This document shows positions 9,241 through 17,735 of a stretch of 32,149 nucleotides of DNA, piece after piece. The position numbers and the translations under genes were made by a program. Position 1 is the stretch's first letter, and every line of letters starts with the position of its first letter. The notes beneath the pieces were generated by a model that had not been told where the DNA came from, did no database searches, and was given only the letters and a program-made list of their open reading frames with translations. This DNA is from Mycobacterium simulans (GTDB lineage: Bacteria; Actinomycetota; Actinomycetes; Mycobacteriales; Mycobacteriaceae). The stretch spans positions 332,931 through 365,079 of the forward strand of contig NZ_OCVX01000005.1 of assembly GCF_900232995.1 (NCBI RefSeq), given 5' to 3'.

Positions 9241-12200
9241 GCATCCCCGACAACGCGATCGCGGTGGTCGGCATGGCCGGCAAGTTTCCGGGCGCCAACA
9301 ATGTTTCGGTGTTCTGGGACAACCTTCGCCGCGGCAAGGAGTCGATCGTCACGCTCTCGGAGCAACAGCTCAGGGACGCCGGGATCGACGACAAGGTCCT
9401 GGCGAATCCGAAGTATGTGCGGCGCGCGCCGATCGTTGACGGGATTGACGAATTCGATGCAGACTTCTTCGGGTTTCCGCCGGTGCTCGCTCGATCGCTG
9501 GACCCACAACACCGGTTGTTCCTGCAGTGCGCGTGGCATGCGCTGGAGGACGCAGGCTGTGACCCCGCACGGTTCGACGGATCGATCGGCGTGTACGGAA
9601 CCAGCTCTCCCAGCGGCTATCTCCTGCACAACCTGCTCTCGCACCGCGACCCGAACGAGGTCATGGCCGAGGGACTCGATTTCGACCAGGTCAGCATGTT
9701 CTTGCAGAACGACAAGGACTTTCTGGCAACCCGGGTCTCTCATCAGTTCAACCTGCGCGGCCCGAGCATCGCGGTGCAAACCGCGTGCTCGTCGTCGCTC
9801 GTAGCCGTGCACCTAGCCTGCATGAGCCTGCTCAGCGGCGAATGCGACATGGCGCTGGCCGGAGGCGTATCACTTGCCGTCCCACACCATGTCGGGTACT
9901 GGCACTCGCCGGGACAAATGCTTTCGGCGGTCGGTCACTGCCGGCCATTCGACGTGCGAGCCGACGGAACGGTTTTCGGCAGCGGCGTCGGGATGGTGGC
10001 CCTCAAGCCGCTGCAGGCCGCCATCGACGCCGGGGATCAGGTTCACGCCGTCATCCGCGGATCGGCGATCAACAACGACGGATCCGTGAAAATGGGTTTC
10101 GCCGCTCCCAGCGCGTCCGCCCAGGCCGATTGCATCGCCGAGGCGCATGCGGTGTCCGGCATCGATGCGTCGACGGTGAGTTATGTCGAAACACACGGAA
10201 CCGGCACACCATTGGGCGACCCCATCGAAATCTCCGGGCTGAAAACTGCTTTCGGAGTTTCTGAAGAGCCCAGATCGAACCCCTGCGTAATCGGGTCGGT
10301 CAAATCGAACATCGGCCACCTGGAGGTGGCCGCCGGAGTCGCGGCGCTGATCAAAACGATCCTGTGCCTGAAGCACAAAGCGATTCCCGCCACGCTCCAC
10401 TTCACCAGTCCCAACCCGGAACTGCATCTCGACCAGACTCCGTTCACGGTGCAAAGCAAGTACGGCCCATGGGAGTGGGACGGTGTGCGCCGAGCCGGGG
10501 TCAGCTCGTTCGGGATCGGCGGCACCAACGCGCACGTCGTTCTGGAAGAGGCCCCACCGGAAGCACAAGTTTCCACACCCGCCGACGCCACCGGCCCCCA
10601 CGTGCTGCTGTTGTCGGCTAAAACCGCTGCCGCACTTGAGGAGTCGCGGACAGCCTTAGCCGCTGCGATGGAAAAGCCCGACGCTCCGCAACTGTCCGAG
10701 GTCGCCAGTACGCTCGCTGGGCGCCGCAAGCACAACGTCACGATGGCAGCCGTCGTGCACGACCGGGAGCAGGCGGTCACGTTGCTGCGTGCGGCCGAGC
10801 ACGACAATGTTTTCGTCGGCGAGTCCGTCTCGGATGCCGAAACCGCTGCATCGGACTGCGACCGAGTCGTTTTCCTGTTTCCCGGCCAGGGCGCTCAACA
10901 CGTCGGAATGGCCAAGGGTCTCTACGACACCCAGCCCGTGTTTGCCGAACACTTCGACGCCTGCGCCGCGGGATTCCGCGACGAGATGGGTATCGACCTG
11001 CACGCCGAGATATTCAGCGGTACGCCAACGGATCTGGAGCGCATTGACCGTTCGCAACCGGCGCTGTTCACCGTCGAATACGCGCTGGCAAAGTTGGTCG
11101 ACACCTTTGGCGTTCGCGCCGGCGCGTACATCGGATACAGCACGGGCGAATACATCGCGGCCACCCTGGCCGGGGTATTCGACCTCGAGACAGCAATCAA
11201 AACGGTCTCGTTGCGTGCCCGCCTGATGAACGAATCGGCGCCGGGCTCTATGGTCGCGGTGGCGCTGAGCCCCGCCGACGTCGCGGAGCACTTGGTGCCG
11301 GGCGTCGAACTGTCCGCGGTGAATGATCCCGGAAACTGCGTTGTCGCCGGACCCAAAGACGAGATTCGGGCGTTCACCCAACGCCTCACCGAGCGTGGGG
11401 TACCCGTTCGGCGGGTGCGCGCGACCCACGCCTTCCATTCCAGCGCAATGAATCCCATGCTGGGCGAGTTCGAAGCCTTCCTGTCGCGCCAGCAGCTGCG
11501 CGTTCCGCAGACGCCGTTGCTGAGCAACCTCACCGGAACCTGGATGTCAGCCGAGCAGGTCGCCGACCCGGCCAGCTGGGCACGCCAAATCAGCTCCACG
11601 ATCAGGTTCGCCGACGAGCTCGATGTGGTGCTGAGCGATCCGGGACGGATCCTGGTCGAGGTCGGTCCCGGCGGGAGCCTGACCGGCTCGGCGATGCGGC
11701 ACCCCAGGTGGTCAAATGGGCACCACGCCGTTCGGCTGATGCGCCACCCGATCCAGAACGTCGATGACCGCGATACCTTCCTGCGCGGTCTCGGTGAGCT
11801 GTGGTCGGCCGGAATCGACGTCGACTGGGCGCCGCTGCGCCCGGGGCGGCCACGCATCGTTTCGCTGCCTGGTTACCCCTTTGCCCGCCAACGGCATTGG
11901 ATCGATCCCAAGCCCACGGTCTGGACGCCCGCCCCGACCAACGGCGCATCGGTCGCTGCCGGCGCCACCACCGTCGAGGTGGCACCCACTGGGCAGTCCC
12001 AGACCGAAGCCACGTTGCAGCGCATCTGGCAGCAGTCCATGGGGGTCAGTTCAATCGATCGTCACGCCAATTTCTTTGACCTTGGCGGCGATTCCCTGAT
12101 GGCGATCAGCATCGCGATGACCGCCGCCAACGAAGGCCTGACCATCACACCGCAGGATCTGTACGAACACCCGACCCTGGCGTCGCTGACCGCAGCTGTC

Positions 12201-13664
12201 GATGCCTCGTTTGCGGCCAGCGGATTGGCGAAACCGCCAGCCGCTGAGGCGAATCCGGCAGTCCCGCCAAACATCGCATACTTCCTGGACCGGGGATTGC
12301 GCGACACCGGCCGCTGGCGCGTCCCGCTGATCCTGCGTCTGGATCCGACGGTGAGTCCCGACGACATCCAGGCGGTGCTGACCGCGGTGACCAACCACCA
12401 CGAAGCGTTGCGGCTACGCCTCGTCGACGATGGCGGATCCGGCATCTGGGAGCAGCACATCGTCGAGACCGAAGAATTCACCCGGCTCTCGACCCGGTCG
12501 CTTCCCGATGATGTGGCCGCCGGAAGCCCGGAGGAGCGGGCGGCGGTGACAACCATCCTGGCCGAACTGATTGCGGAACAAGGTTCTTCGAACGCGCCGC
12601 TGGTCGCGGCACATATCACCGGCGCCCACGGCCGTCCGCACTTCCTGGGTCTTGGCGTGCACGAGGTCGTCGCCGACGACGCAGGCCGCCAGATCCTCGG
12701 CACCGACATCGTCACCGCATTCGGGCAACGGCTGGCAGGCCAAGAGATCACCCTGGAAACGTCCAGCACGGGGTGGCGGGACTGGTCACTGCGCTGCGCG
12801 GCGCTCGCCACGCATCCGGCGGCTCTGGACACCCGCAGCTACTGGCTGGAGAACTTCCGCAAGGTCACGTTGTGGCCCGCCGATGGCGACGTAACCCAAC
12901 CGCCTCATGCCGACGATCTGACCCGGCTGTCGGGCACACTGACCGGCGAGCAAACGTCCGAGGTAGACGACGCTCGGCGCAGATTCCGACGCTCGATTCA
13001 GGAAATCCTGCTCGCCGCGCTGGGCCGCACGGTAGCCCAGACGATCGGTGAGGGCGTGGTTGCCGTGGAACTCGAGGGCGATGGACGTTCGGTGCTGCGA
13101 CCCGACGTCGACGTCCGCAGAACCGTTGGCAGGTTCACGACGTACTACCCGGTCGCGCTGGCATGCGCGAAGGGGCGCGGCGAGACGGCGATTCAAGAGA
13201 TCGACGCCGTACACAGCGTCCTCAAGGCCGTGCCGCACTACGGCATCGGATACGGGCTATTGCGGTATGTCTACGCACCGACCGGACGCGTCTTCGGTGC
13301 GCAACGCACACCCGACATCCACTTCCGGTATGCCGGTGTGATTCCAGACCTTTCCGCACTTGATGCGGGGGTGGCCGCGCCGGTGCAGTTCGACTCGGAC
13401 CTGTCGATGCCGCTGCGCGAGACGACCCCAGGGCTGGGCCACGCCATCGAACTTCGGGCGTACCGGTCCGGCGGCTCAATACATCTCGATTGGTGGTACG
13501 ACACCCGCCGGATCGCGGCAGCAACGGCTGAAGCGCTGATGCGGAACTTCCCGCCCGCGCTCAGCGAGCTGATCCAGGAGGCCATCGCCGCCGAGCACGA
13601 GGAGAGCGAAATGGTCGGGGCAACCGAAGCCGGTGCTCTGGTGGATCTGTCGAGCCTTGACTGA
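9237..13664 (+). CDS. ppsE: Phthiocerol synthesis type I polyketide synthase PpsE (KS-AT-ACP-condensation-like)
   Basis: The product has 1475 residues and performs the last extension of the (phenol)phthiocerol chain. The start is GTG at 9237, inside the ppsD stop, with a purine-rich ribosome site (GGGAGG) about 10 bases upstream. KS about 5-430 with Cys184, His320 and His361. AT about 535-840 with Ser635 in GYSTGE and the HAFH signature at 731-734. ACP with Ser953 in GGDSL. A condensation/acyltransferase-like domain follows from about 1015 to 1440. In that domain the HHxxxDG motif reads HEVVADD (from His1142), so the second, catalytic His is Glu; the domain is unlikely to be an active acyltransferase by itself. 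From memory, M. tuberculosis PpsE also lacks this His. Chain transfer involves PapA5, encoded downstream; a non-catalytic docking role for the last domain is inference. drrA begins 10 bases after the stop. Confidence 0.97.
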   Translation: MSIPDNAIAVVGMAGKFPGANNVSVFWDNLRRGKESIVTLSEQQLRDAGIDDKVLANPKYVRRAPIVDGIDEFDADFFGFPPVLARSLDPQHRLFLQCAWHALEDAGCDPARFDGSIGVYGTSSPSGYLLHNLLSHRDPNEVMAEGLDFDQVSMFLQNDKDFLATRVSHQFNLRGPSIAVQTACSSSLVAVHLACMSLLSGECDMALAGGVSLAVPHHVGYWHSPGQMLSAVGHCRPFDVRADGTVFGSGVGMVALKPLQAAIDAGDQVHAVIRGSAINNDGSVKMGFAAPSASAQADCIAEAHAVSGIDASTVSYVETHGTGTPLGDPIEISGLKTAFGVSEEPRSNPCVIGSVKSNIGHLEVAAGVAALIKTILCLKHKAIPATLHFTSPNPELHLDQTPFTVQSKYGPWEWDGVRRAGVSSFGIGGTNAHVVLEEAPPEAQVSTPADATGPHVLLLSAKTAAALEESRTALAAAMEKPDAPQLSEVASTLAGRRKHNVTMAAVVHDREQAVTLLRAAEHDNVFVGESVSDAETAASDCDRVVFLFPGQGAQHVGMAKGLYDTQPVFAEHFDACAAGFRDEMGIDLHAEIFSGTPTDLERIDRSQPALFTVEYALAKLVDTFGVRAGAYIGYSTGEYIAATLAGVFDLETAIKTVSLRARLMNESAPGSMVAVALSPADVAEHLVPGVELSAVNDPGNCVVAGPKDEIRAFTQRLTERGVPVRRVRATHAFHSSAMNPMLGEFEAFLSRQQLRVPQTPLLSNLTGTWMSAEQVADPASWARQISSTIRFADELDVVLSDPGRILVEVGPGGSLTGSAMRHPRWSNGHHAVRLMRHPIQNVDDRDTFLRGLGELWSAGIDVDWAPLRPGRPRIVSLPGYPFARQRHWIDPKPTVWTPAPTNGASVAAGATTVEVAPTGQSQTEATLQRIWQQSMGVSSIDRHANFFDLGGDSLMAISIAMTAANEGLTITPQDLYEHPTLASLTAAVDASFAASGLAKPPAAEANPAVPPNIAYFLDRGLRDTGRWRVPLILRLDPTVSPDDIQAVLTAVTNHHEALRLRLVDDGGSGIWEQHIVETEEFTRLSTRSLPDDVAAGSPEERAAVTTILAELIAEQGSSNAPLVAAHITGAHGRPHFLGLGVHEVVADDAGRQILGTDIVTAFGQRLAGQEITLETSSTGWRDWSLRCAALATHPAALDTRSYWLENFRKVTLWPADGDVTQPPHADDLTRLSGTLTGEQTSEVDDARRRFRRSIQEILLAALGRTVAQTIGEGVVAVELEGDGRSVLRPDVDVRRTVGRFTTYYPVALACAKGRGETAIQEIDAVHSVLKAVPHYGIGYGLLRYVYAPTGRVFGAQRTPDIHFRYAGVIPDLSALDAGVAAPVQFDSDLSMPLRETTPGLGHAIELRAYRSGGSIHLDWWYDTRRIAAATAEALMRNFPPALSELIQEAIAAEHEESEMVGATEAGALVDLSSLD

Positions 13665-13674
13665 GGAGAATCGG

Positions 13675-14670
13675 ATGTCCAATAGCGATGCGGCTGTGGT
13701 GGTTCGCGGTATTCGCAAGAAGTTCGGCGACGTCGTGGCCCTGGATGACGTCAGTTTCGACGTGGGCCGCGGTGAGGTGATTGGCCTGCTTGGCCCGAAC
13801 GGGGCTGGCAAAACCACCATGGTGGACATCTTGTCGACGTTGACCCGGCCGGACCGGGGCACCGCGACCGTCGCCGGCTACGACGTGGTTTCCGAGCCGG
13901 CCGGTGTGCGCCGTTCGATCATGCTGACCGGACAGCAGGTTGCCGTCGATGACATGCTTTCCGGTGAGCAGAATCTGGTGGTGTTTGGTCGTTTGTACGG
14001 CCTGAGCAAGGCAGCAGCGCGCACGCGGGCGCAGGAACTGCTCGAGCAATTCGACCTCGTACATGCCGCCAAGCGGCGGGTCAGCACCTACTCGGGCGGG
14101 ATGCGTCGGCGCATAGACATCGCCTGCGGTTTGGTGGTCCAACCTCAGGTGGCGTTCTTGGACGAGCCCACCACGGGTCTGGATCCCAGGAGCCGGCAAG
14201 CCATTTGGGATCTGGTCGGCAGCTTCAAAAAGTTGGGCATCGCCACGCTGTTGACCACGCAGTATCTCGAGGAGGCGGATGCGCTCAGCGACCGGATCAT
14301 CTTGATCGATCGCGGCACGATTATCGCGGAGGGCACCGCGAACGAGCTCAAGCATCGCGCCGGCGGCACTTTCTGCGAAATAGTGCCACAGGATCTGAAG
14401 GATCTGGGCGCCATCGTCGAAGCGCTCGGTCCGCTGTTGCCCGATCAACAAAGGGAAATGCTGACAGCGGAATCCGACCGGATCACGATGCCGGCGCCGG
14501 ACGGCACCGGCACGCTGATCGAGGCTGTAAAGCGGCTCAACGCAGCGAATATCGAGTTGGCCGACATTGCGCTGCGCCGGCCGTCGCTCGACGATGTATT
14601 CCTTTCCATGACAGCCGATCCCAGCGAGGCTCGCGCCTTGAGTCATCTGGCGGTGGAGGCCCTGCCATGA
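13675..14670 (+). CDS. drrA: Daunorubicin-type ABC transporter ATP-binding protein DrrA
   Basis: The product is a 331-residue cytoplasmic ATPase of the ABC-2 (DrrAB) family. It has Walker A GPNGAGKT at 40-47, signature YSGGMRRR near 137-144, Walker B VAFLDEPTTGLD near 157-168 and the switch His region replaced by LTTQYLEEAD, which is usual in the DrrA subfamily. The start is ATG 13675 with GAGGAG 6 bases upstream; an earlier in-frame GTG at 13633 lies inside ppsE and has no merit. The gene follows ppsE after 10 bases and overlaps drrB by four bases (ATGA). With DrrB and DrrC it forms the transporter needed for correct surface placement of DIM in M. tuberculosis. Length equals that of the M. 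tuberculosis protein. Confidence 0.97.
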   Translation: MSNSDAAVVVRGIRKKFGDVVALDDVSFDVGRGEVIGLLGPNGAGKTTMVDILSTLTRPDRGTATVAGYDVVSEPAGVRRSIMLTGQQVAVDDMLSGEQNLVVFGRLYGLSKAAARTRAQELLEQFDLVHAAKRRVSTYSGGMRRRIDIACGLVVQPQVAFLDEPTTGLDPRSRQAIWDLVGSFKKLGIATLLTTQYLEEADALSDRIILIDRGTIIAEGTANELKHRAGGTFCEIVPQDLKDLGAIVEALGPLLPDQQREMLTAESDRITMPAPDGTGTLIEAVKRLNAANIELADIALRRPSLDDVFLSMTADPSEARALSHLAVEALP

Positions 14671-15524
14671 GCGCGCCGACCTTAGCAGCCCGGGAACCAG
14701 CGGGGCCGCCGGCGGTGCCGAGATCACAACCGTCGGGGCTCCGGCAATGGTGGGTGCTCACCGTGCGCTTCATCGCACCATCGCTGCGCAACGGCGAGTT
14801 GATCACCGTGGTGGGGGCATCGATAGCCTTCACCGCGGCCTTCTACATTCCGTTCTCCATACCCTGGAACCATTACGTGGGTGGCGGCAGCAAGGGCATC
14901 AGCAGCAGCCTGGGGCAATACATCACGCCGCTGATTGGACTGCAGGCCGTCGCGTTCGCTGCGATGTCGGCGGCCTTCCGTGCGGCAACCGATTCGTTGG
15001 AGGGCGTCAATCGGCGGTTCAGGTCCATGCCCATCGCACCGTTGACGCCGGTCCTTGCCCGCACGACAGCCAGCGTGTACCGCTGCTCGATTGGGTTGGC
15101 AGGCTCGCTGATCTGTGGCCACGTGATCGGATTCCGGTTCCATTACGGGCCGGCGCACATCGCCGGATACTGCGTCCTGGTGATCGCGATCGGGGCGGTG
15201 CTGTCGTTCGCCGCCGACCTGATCGGCACGGCCAGCAGAAACCCGGACGCGATGCTGCCGCTGCTCTCCTTGCCCATCATGATCTTCGGGCTGTTATCGG
15301 TTGGCGTGCAACCGCTCAAGCTGTTCCCGCATTGGATTCAGCCCGTTGTCCGCAACCAACCAATCTCCCAGTTCGTGGTGGCGCTGCGTGCGCTGGCCGG
15401 GGATACGACGCGGAACGCCCTTACGGTGACATGGCCTCTCATGGCGCCGACGCTGGCGTGGTTGTTCGGCGCGATGGTGGTCCTGGTGCCGTCATCCATG
15501 ATCGTTTTGTCAAGGCGGCCATGA
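14667..15524 (+). CDS. drrB: ABC transporter permease DrrB
   Basis: The product is a 285-residue ABC-2 type membrane permease. A short polar N-terminus is followed by about six hydrophobic segments; the clearest are near residues 50-72, 85-110, 140-162, 168-192, 200-222 and 255-280. The motif RNQPISQFVVALRALAGG-like (here RNQPISQF...LAGD) before the last segment is typical of this family and recurs in DrrC as AHQPVSYAIETMRGLALGG. ATG 14667 overlaps the drrA stop and the gene's own stop overlaps the drrC start (ATGA at 15521-15524), indicating translational coupling. It acts with DrrA and DrrC in DIM export. Length is close to the M. tuberculosis homologue (about 289). Confidence 0.95.
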   Translation: MSAPTLAAREPAGPPAVPRSQPSGLRQWWVLTVRFIAPSLRNGELITVVGASIAFTAAFYIPFSIPWNHYVGGGSKGISSSLGQYITPLIGLQAVAFAAMSAAFRAATDSLEGVNRRFRSMPIAPLTPVLARTTASVYRCSIGLAGSLICGHVIGFRFHYGPAHIAGYCVLVIAIGAVLSFAADLIGTASRNPDAMLPLLSLPIMIFGLLSVGVQPLKLFPHWIQPVVRNQPISQFVVALRALAGDTTRNALTVTWPLMAPTLAWLFGAMVVLVPSSMIVLSRRP

Positions 15525-16351
15525 GTTCTGTGACAGATCAGGCAGTCGGGTTTCGCCCAATCCGCTGGCGGCACCCGGAGAATTCCGTGGTACTGCTCAT
15601 CCCGCAAACCCTGGTGCAGACCAAGCGGATTCTGTATCGGTGGGCGCGTGACCTCGTCACCGTCATCGAATCGCTGGTGCTGCCAATTCTTTTCCTTCTG
15701 ACCCTGTATATCGTTCTCGGCGAGCTCGTTTACGCGATGACTCACCGGAGCGCGCTGTACAGCATCGTGCCGCTGATCGCGCTCGGCGGCGCCATCACTG
15801 GCTCCACATTCGTCGCGATGGACCTGATGCGCGAACGCTCATCGGGTCTGCTTTCGCGATTATGGGTGCTGCCTGTGCACCGAGCGTCGGGCGTGCTAGC
15901 TCGAATCCTGGCCGAGGCGATTCGGATTCTGTTCACCACCGTGGTGATGCTGGGCGCCGGTGTGCTACTGGGGTTCCGGTTTCAGCAGGGTCTGCTCATG
16001 AGCCTCACCTGGCTTGCCGTCCCGGTGATACTCGGCACGGCGTTCGCGGTCGTCGTCACCACCGTGGCGCTGTACACCGTGAAAACACTCGTCGTTGAGG
16101 CGGTCGAGGTGGTGCAAGCGCTCGCCATCTTCTTCTCGACCGGATTGTTGCCGTTGAACCAATATCCACGCTGGGTCCAGCCGATCGTCGCGCATCAACC
16201 GGTGAGCTACGCCATCGAAACGATGCGCGGCTTGGCGTTGGGCGGGCCAATTCAGGCACCGATGATCGCCACGCTGCTGTGGGCGGCGGGCATTTCGGCA
16301 GCGTGCGCAGTGCCAATGGCAATCGGCTATCGACGGGCCTGTGTGCACTGA
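15521..16351 (+). CDS. drrC: ABC transporter permease DrrC
   Basis: The product is a 276-residue ABC-2 permease, the same length as the M. tuberculosis protein. Hydrophobic segments are visible near residues 48-68 (LPILFLLTLYIVLGELV), 80-102, 135-155, 160-185, 195-212 and 245-268. The family loop QPVSYAIETMRGLALGG precedes the last segment. Loss of DrrC in M. tuberculosis blocks DIM reaching the cell surface, so an export role is established for the family. The start overlaps drrB by four bases. papA5 follows after 21 bases containing a GGGCAGGAG ribosome site. Confidence 0.95.
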   Translation: MSSVTDQAVGFRPIRWRHPENSVVLLIPQTLVQTKRILYRWARDLVTVIESLVLPILFLLTLYIVLGELVYAMTHRSALYSIVPLIALGGAITGSTFVAMDLMRERSSGLLSRLWVLPVHRASGVLARILAEAIRILFTTVVMLGAGVLLGFRFQQGLLMSLTWLAVPVILGTAFAVVVTTVALYTVKTLVVEAVEVVQALAIFFSTGLLPLNQYPRWVQPIVAHQPVSYAIETMRGLALGGPIQAPMIATLLWAAGISAACAVPMAIGYRRACVH

Positions 16352-16372
16352 CGAAAGGGCAGGAGTCTTAAC

Positions 16373-17632
16373 GTGTTTGCCGGATCCGTGATCCGAAAGC
16401 TGGCACCAAGCGAGGAAGTGTTCGCCAAATTCGAGGCCTTCACGTCCATGACCGTGCGACTACGCGGTCGGGTCGATGTCGACGCGATGTCGGAGGCTTT
16501 GGAAGCCCTGCTTGAGGCCCATCCGGTGCTCGGCACTCACCTCGAACAAGGCGCCGACGGGAGGTACCACATCGTTGCCGATGACCTCCTCCACAGCGGC
16601 ATGTGGGTCGTCGACGGCACCAACGGGACCCCGGTCGGCGACGCCGGAATGCGTCTCGATCAGACCTTGTCCCTGGTGAATATGCGGTTGACGCTCGGCG
16701 AGGCAACGTCGGAGCTGACGGTGTTTCTGCACCACGCCATCGCCGACGGTCACCACGGGGCCGCGCTGCTCGACGAGCTGTTCTCCCGGTACACCGATGT
16801 CGTGACCAACGGCGACGCGGGTCCGGTAGTCCCACAGCCGGTGCCTTGTTCACCGGAGGCCATGCTGGAGCAGCGAGGCGTCAAGAAGCTGGGGATGTCG
16901 GGCATCGAGCGCTTCTTGCCGCTGCTGCACGCCTACGATCTCCCCGCGGCGCCGCGACCCGCAGTTAGCGCGAAACCTGGATCACCCCAACCCGTTCCGG
17001 TAACCCGAGTCCGTCTCACCGAACAGGAGACAGCCGACCTCGTAGAGTCCGGCCGGGAAAACCGGGTCAGTGTCAGCACGGTGGTGGCGGGGGCCATCCT
17101 GCTGACCGAGTGGCGGCTTCGCGAGACTCCGCATGTGCCCATCCCCTACTGCTATCCCGTCGACCTGCGGTATGTTCTCAACCCGCCGGTGAACCCGACG
17201 GACAGTACCAATCTCGTCGGGGTGGCAACCTATCTCGCCGAGATCGGCCCGGATACCGACATCGTCGATCTGGCCAGCGATATCGCCGAAACGTTTCGAA
17301 ATGACCTGTCCGATGGTCTGATTCAGCAGTCGGGGCTCTACAACACCGTGGCATTCCAGGAAAGTCCCCCGGGGCTGCCGCCGCTGGTCTTCTGCACCGA
17401 CGTCAGCGCATTACCCGACATCCGTACCCCGGCGGGCATCGAGCTGGACGACTTCCAGGGCCAATTCCATTGCGCCATGCCCGTTCCTATCGACTTCTAT
17501 GGCTGCGGGGTTTCGGCGGGGCAGCTGACGATCGAGCGTCACGGATATTCGACCGAGTCGGAAAAGCCGCTCGAGGAGATACGTTCGATGCTGTGCACTA
17601 TCCCCTCGGAATACGGCTGGGTCATGGAGTGA
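16373..17632 (+). CDS. papA5: Phthiocerol diester acyltransferase PapA5
   Basis: The product is a 419-residue cytoplasmic acyltransferase of the condensation-domain superfamily. PapA5 transfers mycocerosyl chains from Mas onto both hydroxyls of phthiocerol or phenolphthiocerol to give DIM or phenolic glycolipid precursors. The catalytic HHxxxDG motif is intact (HHAIADG; His121 and Asp125, matching His124/Asp128 of the M. tuberculosis enzyme). The downstream region LPPLVFCTD near residue 340 corresponds to the DFGWG-like structural stretch. The start is GTG 16373, with AGGAG 8 bases upstream, and the protein opens MFAGSVIRKL like its homologue (MFPGSVIRKL). It is the last gene of the plus-strand operon and converges on mas, its acyl-chain donor. 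Confidence 0.97.
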   Translation: MFAGSVIRKLAPSEEVFAKFEAFTSMTVRLRGRVDVDAMSEALEALLEAHPVLGTHLEQGADGRYHIVADDLLHSGMWVVDGTNGTPVGDAGMRLDQTLSLVNMRLTLGEATSELTVFLHHAIADGHHGAALLDELFSRYTDVVTNGDAGPVVPQPVPCSPEAMLEQRGVKKLGMSGIERFLPLLHAYDLPAAPRPAVSAKPGSPQPVPVTRVRLTEQETADLVESGRENRVSVSTVVAGAILLTEWRLRETPHVPIPYCYPVDLRYVLNPPVNPTDSTNLVGVATYLAEIGPDTDIVDLASDIAETFRNDLSDGLIQQSGLYNTVAFQESPPGLPPLVFCTDVSALPDIRTPAGIELDDFQGQFHCAMPVPIDFYGCGVSAGQLTIERHGYSTESEKPLEEIRSMLCTIPSEYGWVME

Positions 17633-17735
17633 CCTGACGGGTCGACTGTGTATCCACAGCTTTGAGCGTGTACCCAGGGTGCCAGAATCGCGATTTTCCC
17701 GCCCTAAATGCACAGTCAAAGCCGTGAGCGCACAC
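17633..17735. terminator. Convergent intergenic region with inverted repeats (candidate bidirectional terminator)
   Basis: This gap separates the ends of papA5 and mas. GACTGTGTAT at 17644-17653 can pair with ATGCACAGTC at 17708-17717 (one G-U pair in RNA). Inside it AGGGTG 17676-17681 can pair with CGCCCT 17700-17705. An alternative arm, GCTTTGA 17659-17665, matches TCAAAGC 17716-17722 perfectly. No run of T follows, so it is not a classic intrinsic terminator, but mycobacterial terminators often lack one. From memory, similar AT-containing hairpins recur between mycobacterial genes. Function is inferred. Confidence 0.4.
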
